Assembly (NCBI GenBank): GCA_963556145.1
Contig: OY744465.1
Coordinates: 1,116,001 to 1,180,000, forward strand
Length of the DNA: 64,000 bases
Direction of reading: 5' to 3'
Source of the DNA: Hygrocybe punicea
Taxonomy: Eukaryota > Basidiomycota > Agaricomycetes > Agaricales > Hygrophoraceae
Under the pieces are notes generated by a model. That model worked only from the letters and a program-made list of their open reading frames with translations. It did no database searches and was not told the origin of the DNA. How positions within the stretch are numbered: position 1 is the first letter of the stretch; each line of letters begins with the position of its first letter. Made by a program: the position numbers and the translations under genes. Positions 24,190 through 38,774 of the stretch are shown piece by piece.

Positions 24190-26201
24190 CTAATCAACTT
24201 TAATACCTGCACTGAACTCCGCCTTGTCCTGAACAAGTTTAACCACTACAAATTTTCTCGTCAGCAAATTGAAGATACTGCCGAAAATGAAGGCTATCAG
24301 AGAACAACTAAAAATAATAACGTTGTAAGGCATGCTGAAATCGGGGGTAGCCAGGTCCGCCAAAAGTATGGGAGTGTACATTCTCTGATAGCGGTTGGGT
24401 ATATCGATGTCTCGAGTCCGATTCATAGTCTCATTGCCATTGGTCCCGATTGGCACGAGGACGGCAGGCGGAAGATCCCAGCCTCGCTGAGCGTCCGGCG
24501 GATGTTCGGTGTACCGAAGAAAGGATTTCAGGACTTCAACTGTCACTTGAATTGTGCTGCTCGGCGGTAATGTAAGAATGATTTGAAACGTTGAAGGGCG
24601 CGAATGAGGAATGGGAGGCGTATAGAACATATCAGATATGAGATCATCTAGGGTCCCAAGATGTGAATCAAGATTGTGGCTTTGAGGCGGTAATAAATAG
24701 ATAACCACGTACCACGAGGACTGGCATTGCAATTTATCCGGAGGGTGTGAAGATAGAATTGCAGAAGCCAAGGCATTGTTTCGAGATAAATTAATTTTAG
24801 TTCTGTCGGATAATTATTCTTGATCACTGTTAAAAGTTGACCACGGGCTTGGCTTGAACCTCTTAAGGTGCGTTGAACGGAAATAGCTGCGAGAGGTTCG
24901 TCGTCGGGTCTCAAAGCTTCTGTCCACGTTCCTTAGCTCATGCTGGGATGAATGTAGAGCGACTAACGGTATTGGAAAGTTGACTCATCCACCCAATGCA
25001 TAAAAACATCAAGTGGTTCAGCGCCTGATCGGAATACTGAATAAGCTGAATGAAGGAGATTCACTTTGTAAACGCACCCTGTGTGAGCTTAAACACCGCA
25101 AAGTTTCCAGCCGTTTCGGACGGATCAGGGGTGAGAATAATTTTTTCGTCCGTAGGTAACGCAACGACCACGCTACTGGACGTCGCAATGGGACAAGCTC
25201 TGTCCACTCTGCGATTAAAAATGGAGCTGAAGGACCAATCTGAGTTCAAACCGCTCAACAGATTAAAAAAAATTCGGCCAATGTCAAGATATCCGGATAA
25301 CAAACTAACCTCGTTTGTTGACCAAAGACGAACGTAGAGGATCCGACACCGCCTGAAAAGTCATTCGGACTTCAACGCCTTCATCTGGGCGCCACAACAC
25401 ATGTACGCCCAAGCCATGCCAATCAGCATCGAAAATCTTATGTGGGTTCAAAAGGCTGGCAAGTCCTGACAGCGACTTGCAGGGAAGAAGTTTAAGAAAT
25501 GGCGTCAGATTTTCGGTACAAACGTGCTCCGATGGCAATGATGCATGTCGTAATTTGTGAGGTAGTTCCCAGTTTGGTAACGAACCCTCCGGAGGGAAGG
25601 AGTGGATGGGCGATGTTGTGCGATGTTCATCAAGAGCCCCCAAAGAGGCGCAAAATAACCCTGCAAGAGCGTTACGGAGGCCTTGCCATCGATGATCAAC
25701 ACTAAGCTATGTTCATGAATCGGTATGCTGTATTCAATGGGTAGGCCACTAACGAAGCAAGATCACTTTCACCCATCCAAGCCCATAGTTCTGCTCCTGT
25801 TCCAACTCCAGGTTCATCTGGGTAACCCCATCGGTCGTAATTCCAGTTTCCTGCATTCAGAGTGAGATGTAACTCGGTAACAGCGTATTCGCGAAGGATT
25901 TGCCCCAATGCCAGAGGAAATACGGCATAGTGCTGGGCTGTTTGGAGGGGGGTTTAACCGAACCATGTTAAAGTTATGGATATCCTGACGTACAGAAATC
26001 GCTACGGCCAAGTGTTGCAGGATCCCTGGGCGCAGCTCCTCTCAAGAGGGATTTGAATGAGAAATGTGAAGCTACCTTTCCGTCACGAAGAGTCCGGATA
26101 TTTAGTTTTTCATCGAATTGCTCTGTTGATGATGCGGCCACCAGTCCTAGGTATGGAAGCGACAGGTGTAAAAGGGCTAGCAGGTTAGTTTTCCAACCCA
26201 T
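24190..26201 (-). CDS. GPI16: GPI transamidase subunit PIG-T / Gpi16, 579 aa, complete
   Basis: PIG-T is a core subunit of the ER GPI transamidase that attaches glycosylphosphatidylinositol anchors to proteins. Seven exons: 26201-25994, 25937-25750, 25706-25306, 25253-25078, 25036-24968, 24916-24709, 24679-24190. Together they make 1740 nt, exactly 580 codons with stop. The N-terminal signal peptide is MGWKTNLLALLHLSLPYLGL. Family motifs follow: GKVASHFSFKSLLRGAAPRD, FPLALGQILREYAVTELHL, WNYDRWGYP, RNALAGLFCASLGALDEHR, TELKLIYLETMPWLLQFYLH, YTEHPPDAQRGWDLPPAVL and, at the C-terminus, LATPDFSMPYNVIIFSCSLI leading into the single membrane helix and FGSIFNLLTRKFVV. The length matches human (578) and yeast (610) proteins. 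It shares a 95-bp promoter region with the divergent AFG2 gene. A 3-10 nt shift at individual exon borders is possible; the identity is firm. Confidence 0.95.
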
Positions 26202-26296
26202 CCAGAAGTCAACAGGTTTAGCGTGGCAGTCGGTGAACGTCGAGCGGAGCTTGTATTATCTCAGAGAGCTAACCTATAATTATCTATTATATAATT
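26202..26296. promoter_or_regulatory. Compact bidirectional promoter between GPI16 and AFG2
   Basis: Only 95 bp separate the two divergent start codons. The segment is GC-mixed on the GPI16 side and very AT-rich (TATAATTATCTATTATATAA) just before the AFG2 ATG. Transcription start sites must overlap the 5' UTRs or lie within this segment. No known factor site is claimed. Confidence 0.6.
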
Positions 26297-29424
<3,128 letters not shown>

Positions 29425-32400
29425 CACTGTCTAGACACCATTCAATCCACGTGAGGACTGCTATATTGTGCCTCGACCTCGACGTCAGACCTGGGGGTCT
29501 GACTCTCCGAGTTCGGGGATTTACGAAGTGGAACCTGGGCCAGCGTCGTTTACACTCAATTCATGTGGGAATCGCCAAAATATTGGTTGGCCAGGTCATT
29601 GCGCTCGGTTTGATGACCCAATTCAAGAGAAGAGGCGTAGACAGGTTGCAAGATTCAACGATGGTCGGGGCAGGAGTTCGGGATGGCTCAGATGAGTTTG
29701 AAGGTTCACACGAGACGGGCCAATCCTATACCTGACCATGACAAAAATGCGACACTCCATTCCGCGCCCGAACAGACACTGCTGGATATGTTGTCGGGTT
29801 AACTGTTGACCGATGAATGTCTCTTCACCTTTCTGGCCTCGTGGTGCATGTCACCTGGCTCTGGTAGAATTGCCAAGTTGGAACGCATGCTACATCCCAT
29901 GAGTGGCTTGTGAGTGGCTTGTGGGTCACCGGTTACTCTTGGTGCCCGATACGAGAGGTCATCAGCAAAACCGGATTTACGGTCATAGCAAATGGTCATT
30001 TCCATATAAGTCATAGCACTATCATAGCACTCATAGCAATCACCTCCCCTATACATTGCTACACAGCACTGTAAAGCTTAGGCACCACCTACATTTCACA
30101 CTGCATAGCTTAGGTGGCACCTACACTTCGCTCTAAGGATCGTACTCTCACTATGAGGGACTCGATAGCTGGATTCTCCATAAGGAATGTCCAGCCAAAG
30201 TTGTTATCGCCACTAGCCTGCCCCCACCCCCCCTGCATTCCAACTTGAAGCTTGACCGCCATTTGTGTCCACGTCTGCATTGACAACAACTTCATTAACC
30301 ACTTTCTCGCAAACACCGTGACCAGTATTACATAGAGACGCGTCCGACACCGGCTGAATTAGATGCGCCGCGTGTTGAATCCTCCCCCCTCTCTCTCATC
30401 TTGCATGCAGGCTTCAACTTGAAAACTGACAACATTCCTGATCGCAAATGTTCTGCCCAACGCGTGGCTTTACTGGTAAAGTTTTAGTTTTTTTTTCTCG
30501 TACATTCAGACCATTAGTAGCTGTTCTCTACATCATCCTGACGCCCGCTGCTACTTCAGCACAAATCCATCTTTCCAGAGCTCATTTCCAGGATGTGGAG
30601 AAGATGAGCAGCATGGTGGGTACATGGGATGACGAGAGGGGGTTTTTACTGGTATGGAGGTGCACGGTATTTGGGTGCATGGTATTCGAGTCAATATTAT
30701 GAATTCCACTGTAATAATATCTCGGAAAGGCTGCAGACAATGATTAATTAAGCCAAAGGAAGGCATGCGAATGATACATACTCATATGTGCACACCTTTC
30801 CACCCAAAAAATCCAAGACAAACCGTGCATGCTCAAGCGCCTGGCCGCAATTATTTCTCTTGACGGCAGTGGTCATAGGCACCTGCTGCTGCCGTTGTGC
30901 TTTGTTGTCACCACGCCCCGCTGTTGCCGTTGCTATCTCTGGTTGTCATGATCGCCATCGTCGTCCTGGTCCTCGTGAAAATCTCATGCAGCACGTTGCA
31001 TAATACATATGGTAGTCTGGGTCGTAGGCTCACTGCAATATGATGTGAGCGGCGATGGTGCTAGCGGTACATAAATTGTATAACTACAGACCTTGAGATC
31101 TACAAAATGCTTGAATAATTATAGAGTTTTCTGTTCAAAAGGGTGGGCTGCGCCATCGCCTTCTAAAATAGCCAAGACAAAGAAATCAGCTGAAGACAAT
31201 AGAAACAAACGCACAGAGCAAGTTGCAGATAAAACAGCAAGAAATGGAGGCACTAAAGTATGTCACGACTTCCCGATCTCCCTCCTATCGTTTATTACAT
31301 GTATCCCTTATCCTTCGCATCCACACAGAGCCTACCGATCACGCCCTTGCCGGTGTCCACCTTCAGATTGACCACCGTTGCAGCCAAAACCTTGCCGTGC
31401 AGTTTACCGTTCTTCTGGATGACTACGCTGTACCTCCTGTCTATGCAGAACCTGCCTTGGTCGATACGAAACCCAAGTTGTTGGTCAAGTTCTGACGTTC
31501 GAGGGGGTAAGATATGGTGGCCCACGCCATTTTTGGTACCTTTAAGTAACTTCTCCAGGTTTCCATCCAACAGACAATACTTGAAAAATGAAAGTAGCGC
31601 TTTCTTTAAAAGTGTAAGTATCAAGTAAAGTAAGTGAACGTATTGTTCCTACCTTCATACTTAAATATTTCGGTTTCCTGTAGTTTTGGTAATGAAAAAT
31701 AAGGTAAAAAAAAACAGGTAAGGAAAACAACTTACTCAAGTCTGGTGTTGACTCTTGCTGAAGATATCAAGAGCATACAAAAGTCTGAAAAAGGGCTCTT
31801 AACAATAACAAACAAACAAAACTCGACTTTGACAAACCTCAGCTTGCCCACCCATAAACACTTAGCAATGTAGCGGGGGAATCTTTGGGTAGCAGGTGCC
31901 TAAAGTGTCCCACTCATTGAAATTCTTCCCGAATTGGTTGAATCGCGTTCCAGAAGGCAGTGATGGGTAGGATGAGGGAGAGGATGATATTTTATGGAAT
32001 TCCCCCAACCGCCGTACCTCCTGCACGCAGATGAACCCTCACACGCGAGTGTGAGTATTCTGGCTAGAGCACCAAATTCAAATATTGAACATTACTGCAA
32101 TATTCCCAGCCATACAGGAAGCATCGGCAGGTGGCCAATCGCATGGGTCGACTCGTTATAAATTCTCTCGCATCAGCATGGTGAGGTAGGCGACGTTTAA
32201 TGTATTAGTTCTGCATTGTGTGACAGAGGTTTCATATCCCGCATAACATCAGGAATGTGTATGAGAGCCTAAGACATGGCATCAACATCAAGTGGTCCAC
32301 CAGATGTGTGGGACCATTTTGAGGGCATTTTCAATGGAGGGACTGATTCTTGATGCCAGTGGGAGTTTGCTCATGTAGCAAGTATCCTTCGAGAACTTTA

Positions 32401-32525
32401 TAATTTTTTTCTATGTTCACAATGATATAGATTCTTTTTTCAGCAACCAGAATGGAAATTGGAAATTGGAATAATTTACAATGTTTACAAGGGATCGTTG
32501 ACTGTACATCAATCCAAACAAATGG
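29425..32525. other. Long interval without a supported gene
   Basis: AFG2 3' flank followed by scattered ORFs. A 109-codon minus frame at 31624-31295 (GFRIDQGRFCIDRRYSVV..) is the longest plausible fragment but is unrecognised. A short repeat of a (C/G)CTTAGG.GGCACCTACA motif occurs near 30080-30125. At 32277-32355 a 25-codon ORF MASTSSGPPDVWDHFEGIF recalls the start of a BED-finger (hAT) protein but is too short to call. Confidence 0.35.
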
Positions 32526-33279
32526 CTAACTGCCCACTCCGTGTATCCACGCAGTGCATAACTGTGAAATGCTGTCAGTGGTGGTGCCGCCAAAAAAAAA
32601 AAACTCACCACCATCCGTTTTTACAACCACATGCTCCAGATTAGGAGGGACATTTTCAGGCGGCAAGACTTCCTTAAGAGTAGTCTTACTTATGACCCAA
32701 CGAACATGAGAAACATTGAAGTTATCAACCTCAAGATTTCTTTCAGCTTGTTTTGCTTTCATGTTGCAAAGTTCAGTGTGCAGCTTCGCTTCCTGTAATT
32801 TGGAATCAGCGAGATCCCTTTCAAGCTGTAAAGTATCCCATTTGCTAGTTGCAGATTCGAGCATGTCTAATGCATCTTCCCAACTTTCTGGAACGGGGAT
32901 GGTCTGGGAATCAAATTAAGGGCACAGATTAGAGCAATTAACCAACACTTACCATCAAAGCATCAAACATTAGTGACGCGGCATCTGTCGATACATTTGA
33001 GGAAGATCCAAATGTGCAATTAGAGTGGATTGATGGAACAGGGGAATTGTGGGTAGTTGGGGAATGGGATGGCAAAGGAGAATGACCAGGACGTGGAAAA
33101 CAGGAAAGCTTGGTGGCAGGTGCAGAAGGACCTGAAGGATAAAAATGGATAAAATGCTCCATTTCAGGATCGAAGGAGGAGAGTGTTTGAGGAGTAGGTG
33201 TTGGAGGGATGGAAGAGGAGTATTCCAAAGGCATTTGCACGAGTGGAGTGTGTTTTTTGGTAAACATGGACAAGTCCAT
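32526..33279 (-). CDS. Small coiled-coil-like protein divergent from Plavaka transposase, 234 aa
   Basis: Two exons 33279-32953 and 32903-32526 (327 + 378 nt = 235 codons with stop), intron with GTAAGT donor and CCCAG acceptor. The N-terminal half is Pro/Ser-rich (MDLSMFTKKHTPLVQMPLEY..). The C-terminal half is helical and charged (WDTLQLERDLADSKLQEAKL..) and looks like a coiled coil, ending in an unusual FFFFGG stretch. Its ATG lies 45 bp from the ATG of the divergent Plavaka transposase, so it probably belongs to the same transposon as an accessory gene. No family recognised. Confidence 0.55.
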
Positions 33280-35718
33280 TTAATCTGAGATCCATCACAA
33301 TCCCAACCTGGAATTCGAACAACTATGACTCAGGCAGAATGCCCTAGATGTTCAAAAGTCTTTGACTCTGTCTTCAGTGTGACCCGTCACCTCAATCAAC
33401 CCCGGTCTTCCTGTGCAAGTGTCTTTGACAGGCCGACTACAACTCAGACTCTCTGGCCCACCATGTCTACCGAACTGGTCAATGACGGTCCCTATGAAGA
33501 TCTGGACCCCAGCGGAATCGACCGCCAATGTCTGGAGGGGAGATTTGAGATGGACTTGGATAATTCGTCTTTCCCCGATTCCACACCATTTCGTGAGGAT
33601 TTCCTTGGTGCAGCATCTACGTTTGGCCCCGGCACCTCGTTCATGAACGAATTTGACCTTGATCAATTCTCTGACATGTGTCAAGAGAATCTTTATTATC
33701 CATTCGCATCACAGAATGATTGGCAAATGGGGTTGTTCCTGCTCTTATCTGGCATGAGCATGGGACTTATTGACCAGTTCTTGCGCCTCGAATTGGTATG
33801 TAGTTTGCCTTCAGCTATACTTACTGAACTGAAACCTCGTAGATCAAGCAACTACCGTTATCATTTCGAACTGCTAAAGAATTAAGAGGTCGGTCTGAGT
33901 TGCTTCCGCCTGGTCCTAAATGGCAAGCAAAACCATGGCAAATGACTCATCCTACAAAGTCTCTGATCACCCTATATTATCGTGACCCAATTGAATGTCT
34001 GAAAACATTATTTAATTCACCCCTTCTCGGGGACGACATTGAGTATGCACCTTATCGTTTGTTTAAGACTGCAGAGAAGCTCACACGCATCTACACCGAA
34101 TGGTTGTCATGCGATGATGCTTGGGAGATGCAGGTAACTATTTTTTTTATACACTAATCAAAATATTCATCAATTTTCAAAGATGAAAATCCCGGCGGGT
34201 GGTACGCTTCTCGGGACAATCTTATCCTCGGATAAGACCAATATATCCATTTTGGCAGATGATCGGAAGGCGCACCCTCTGCTCATCAGCCTTGCCAATA
34301 TTAAGGGTGAATATCGTTGCAAAGGCTCACATCATGCATTTTTACTCCTTGCCCTTCTCCCCATCCCCAAGTTCATCGAGAAGGATAATAATCTCTGGGG
34401 TGTTCTAGAGAACTGACTGATCCATGAATGCCTAGATTTGGTTTTGTCACCTCTGAAGAAGGCTGCCCATTTTGGCATCATGTTCAGTGACCCCCGTGGC
34501 AACATGCGATACTGTTTCACTCCTCTTGCAGAATACATTGCTGATACCCCGGAGGCTGCAATGCTTGCAGGGGTCGGTGGAAAAACCTCACATCTCACAA
34601 TGGCCACATACAAGCAATTTGGCGACTCATATCGACATGAGCCAAGAACAGCATCTACCACACTGGCACAACTCGACTCTCTGGCCTCGGCGGTTGATCC
34701 AGTCCACGATTTAGCTGCCTATATCAAAGCGGCGAAAAAGATTCGGCTCAATGGAGTAGATCAGCCATTTTGGAGGGACTGGCCGCTAGCAGATCCAGAT
34801 AAATTTTTTTCCCTTGAACCGCTTCATCATTTGCACAAAATGTTCTGGGATCACGACTTGAAGTGGTGCATTCGTGCCGTTGGCAAGAGTGAAATTGATT
34901 TTTGATTTTCTGTCCTGCACCCTCACACCGGATTTCGATACTTTGCTGGGGGGATTTCAAAACTCAAGGAAACAATGGGACAGGATCACAGAAACATCCA
35001 GCGATACATCGTAGGCATCATTGCCGGTGCAGTACCGAATCCCTTTGTTATTGCCATTCGCGCCTTGATGGACATCCGATACCTTGCCCAGTCTCCCATG
35101 ATTGATGAACATACTCGCATAAAAATAGAGGTAGCGCTGAAACAATTCCATGACCACAAACAAGCGATTCTTGATGCTGGCGCACATACTGGGAAGAAAA
35201 AGAAGCAAATCAACAATTGGCATATACCCAAATTAGAGATATTGCAGAGTGTGTCTGTGAAAATTCAAACAAACGGTGTCCCCTGCCAGTGGAGCGCAGA
35301 TGCTACAGAACATGCACACATTGAAGTTGTCAAGGACCCTGCTCGATCTGGTAACAACCAGCGATATGAAAGCCAAATATGTCATACACTGGATCGGATT
35401 GATAGGTGTCAGCGGTTCAACCTCGCAATGGCTATTCATGAAATGGAAACACTCAACAGGGCACCCGAACGCTCGGGGGGCTACTCTTCCGAAACTGAAG
35501 GTGAGTCGGACTCTAGTTCTGATGACGACGATTTGCATCCCCGGCAGGCAGGCACTTCACTCCTAGAAAGGATCCATGATGTCTCAAATATCAGATCTCG
35601 TCGAATTCCCGTCAACTATTTCAAAGTAGCTGAGCATCTTTCATCCATGCATGATGTTTCCATTCCCCATCCACTCTGAACTTGGGGCTCTCATTCGACA
35701 GCGTTCCACTTGTCACGG

Positions 35719-35876
35719 TGGAGTGGTACCGAGGTACCACTCCGGGGGCTCACGCAGGACTCGAGGGAAAGGTCGACTGGATAGGAAGGATGGACTGACT
35801 ACTACATCTGGAAGGCTACTGACTAGGTCAAACCGTGGGAACCTGGTCACGTGACTGACCAGGCACAACTACTACA
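35719..35876 (+). repeat. 5' LTR (158 bp)
   Basis: Starts TGGAGTGG with the inverted motif TGGTACCGAGGTACCA, ends ACTACTACA. Paired with 37573-37730. Confidence 0.85.
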
Positions 35877-37572
35877 AGTGCCCCTCCTCCTCATGGTGAC
35901 GTCCTCGTCACCATACCGCTACTAAAAGAAAACAAAAAGCAAAACAAAACTGACCAAGAAAAAAACTCTCCAGTCACGACTCCCAGTCCCTCACGATGCC
36001 CCGGGCCTTATACGTGAGGCGGGACCGTATCGTCCTCCAAGATCGTTGGGGGTGGTAGATGACCAAACTGTAACTCTGCTCTGCTCCTCCATCCTCGAAT
36101 GCCTCTGGGACTCACATCGCAGGGTAGGATAAAAACGTTCAAAACCATAAGTTCTTGTAGCCCAGGGTGTGAGTTCTTGTGATCCGAAAATAGACTGGGT
36201 GGTTCGTGCGAAAGTAAATAGGTACGGTGCTGTCGAGCAGTGATGGTTCGTAGATAGGTCGAATATCCAATAAATGTCGAGGGCGGGGAAAGGGGATGGG
36301 ACGGGACAAGGTACGGTGTAAACGGGGGAAAGGGAAAACATACGGGTGCATTGGGCCATGCGGTGGCATCGGGGATTCTCGATACGAGGGGACTAGCGAT
36401 GGGGTGCTAAGTGGTCGCGGCGGTGACTCGTTTGGGTCCCTACGGGTCGGGGAAGTCGCCAGGGTCGAGAACGAGGTCGCGGGGAGCTGAACGAGGGCTC
36501 GAGGAGCCGGGTATGGTGCAAGAATCCGGCCGAGAGATGGTGACGTGGCGGAATGCGGTGGGGGTCTGGGAACGGTGGGCACGGTGGTATTGGATCGAGG
36601 TGGGGTGCTCCGGGATGGTGAACGGGTGGGCGGCGAGCTTTGTGAGTCGGTCTGGAGCTGGGTATGTTGGCAGAACGGGGCCGCGCGATGGTGACGTGGC
36701 GCCTGGCCCAGGTGTCTGGAAACGACGGCGGGGGCTTGTTTGGCGCAATGGAGGGGGACGGGGGGTCCTGGCCGGTGGAACGAGGGCACGGGAGGTCGAA
36801 TGGGTCCATGTGAGGCTGGGGTACACGAAAGAACGGGGGGGCGCGACGGATCCGTGGTGTGACCAACAACGGCGGTGGGGGCTCGTTCGGGGCGTTAGTG
36901 AGACGCAGGGTGCTCTGGGGGGTGGGCCGCGAGATTGGTGAGCTGGTCTGGGGCCGGTTGTGCTGGCAGAACGGGGCCGCGCGATGGTGACGTGGCACAT
37001 GGCTCGGGTGTCCGAAAACGACGGTGGGGGTTCGTTTGGCACAATGGAGGGGAACGGGGGGTCCTGGCCGGTGGGACGAGTGTGCGGGGAGTCGAATGGG
37101 TCCGTGTAGGGGTGGGGGTGACGAGAAACGGGGTCCGTGCGGCGGCGCTGCGATTTTCATTGGGTTGTCCTAAACTCGCAGTAGCGGGCTACGTGGGATC
37201 CTGATGGGGAACGCGGGGCTCCGGAACGTCGAACGAAGTTGCGGGGGGTTGTCTGGACATGGCTGGGTCTAAAGAAAGTGGAAATTCGGGGGGTCGAAAA
37301 AAGTGACGTGGCCTGCCGCTTGGGTGCTGAGAAGGGTCGCGGGCGTGTTTTTTGGGTCAACAGGGGGCGATGCGGGGCCCTATTGGGTTGAACATGTGCA
37401 CCGGGGGGTAATTTGAGTGTTGTACGGCCGTGAGTGAAGAGAAAATGCGCGGTTGCGCAGCAGTGGGTGGTGAGGCCGAAAAAAGGTCGTCTCGCGAGAA
37501 AGTCGTAAGGAGTGGGAACCCGAGAGAAAAAAGAGAGAGGCGTGGAGTCGAAGAACACTCTCATCACCACGT

Positions 37573-37730
37573 TGGAGTGGTACCGAGGTACCACTCCGGG
37601 GGCTCACGCAGGACTCGAGGGAAAGGTCGACTGGATAGGAAGGATGGACTGACTACTACATCTGGAAGGCTACTAACTAGGTCAAACCGTGGGAACCTGA
37701 TCACGTGACTGACCAGGCACAACTACTACA
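37573..37730 (+). repeat. 3' LTR (158 bp)
   Basis: Same length as the 5' copy. Mismatches seen: CTACTAACT versus CTACTGACT, and CCTGATCACG versus CCTGGTCACG. Confidence 0.85.
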
Positions 37731-38774
37731 GCGGGATCCAACTTTCAAAAGAATGCGTCTGGAAGATGTCATGGTCAAATTTAACATTCCTGATCTTGAG
37801 CTGGCACTTTCCTACTGCCTTCAACGCCTTGAACATTGTGAAAAAGTGTACACTATTGGTGGCCGTCGCCCAGCTGTGGCTAACATGTCAATTTTGGTCA
37901 ACAAATTGCAGGTATGGTCAGCAATGTGGATGCAGTTGAAGGACTACCACTGCCCAGACATTGTCTCAACACCAATGAAATTGTTTGCTCACCCCCCCAC
38001 ATCTGAATGGCCTCTCGGATGTTATGATACTGCATTCACAAATACAGACCCCCACATGGTATGGCCGCAAAGTGGTATTTCTGGTGAGGTGCTTTCACCC
38101 CATTAATGTTTGTGATTGACGATGGTGATTGCAGGGCATTCTGTCGTACAGGTTTGACTTATTTTCCGCGTGGTACCTTCGGACAATTGTTGGGCAGATC
38201 CTGCTCTCTACCCATTTCTTGCCTATGTGCAGCATTTCGATATTGTGCCACAAGCAGCTACATTTGACTCCGGCATCTCCCCATATCATGTGTCCAGACC
38301 CCATCACGCGAATGTATGTTCTGAGGCATAGTCACCGTGCTAACAGCACACACATGGGTGATGTGATTCCACTTTCGAGTTTGAGGGCCCCTGCAGACCT
38401 CATCCCTCGTTTTCATGCTGCTGCCGACACACGATTAACTAAACAAACAAGTCTCGAGTATTGTCCCAAATTTTTTCTAAACAAATGGTTTGATAAAAAC
38501 ATGTACTATTCCTTAGATGTATAGTACAATCATATTCTAAATCTGCAGTCCTGCGTCCAAGTCTATATTCTACTTAAAAGATCATTTGCTATGGCAGTCT
38601 TACGAACCCACAACAAATTTACTAGGTATGGCCTGTACGGGAGAGGTCACACGGGAGAGGTCACATCTTAGCAGTGGTGTTTTAAAAATAAAAAAAACCA
38701 AGCTTAGCATACTTCAAGTTATCCACCCAGTCCTGTTGCACCTAGAGCTGGGCGGCGCTTAAGCCCTGGGCGTA

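Larger units (their letters stand above)
35719..37730. mobile_element. Non-autonomous LTR element (TRIM/LARD-like), 2012 bp, inside Plavaka
   Basis: Two direct repeats of 158 bp (35719-35876 and 37573-37730) begin TGGAGTGGTACCGAGGTACC and end CTACTACA, the TG..CA form of LTRs. They differ by about two G/A transitions, so the insertion is young. The 1.7 kb interior has no gag or pol. It contains imperfect tandem repeats of roughly 300 bp in the part 36500-37100 (CAGAACGGGGCCGCGCGATG recurs at about 36670 and 36967). Those repeats produce Pro/His/Arg-rich ORFs on the minus strand with no recognisable domain. The flanks share only CGG (left) and CGG after one base (right), so the target duplication is short or mutated. 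Confidence 0.82.
33325..38523 (+). pseudogene. Plavaka transposase (C2H2-type N-terminus), interrupted by an LTR element and by TGA codons
   Basis: Spliced reading (introns at about 33796-33841, 34133-34182, 38082-38132) yields an almost full Plavaka transposase. It has an N-terminal zinc finger MTQAECPRCSKVF..RHLNQPRSSC, then YYPFASQNDWQMGLFLLLSG, LYYRDPIECLKTLFNSPLL, AGGTLLGTILSSDKTNIS, RYCFTPLAEYIADTPEAAML, VGGKTSHLTMATYKQFGD, YHxALMDIRYLAQ-type helical parts and LIPRFHAAADTRL at the C-terminus. It is broken by TGA codons at 34414, 34903, 35677 and 38155, a frameshift near 38270-38310, and a 2.0 kb LTR element at 35719-37730. Three of the four TGA positions are expected Arg codons. Joining the flanks of the LTR element restores the frame across TAFHLSRDPTFKRM. 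Dead copy; terminal repeats of the transposon were not located. Confidence 0.88.

Noticed and set aside
36139..37160. Pro/His-rich minus ORFs of up to 255 codons as genes
   Set aside because: They lie within the non-coding interior of the LTR element and reflect its tandem repeats; no domain or splice support.
35714..37735. A 5-bp target duplication for the LTR element
   Set aside because: Left CACGG and right GCGGG do not match; only CGG is shared, so no duplication length is claimed.
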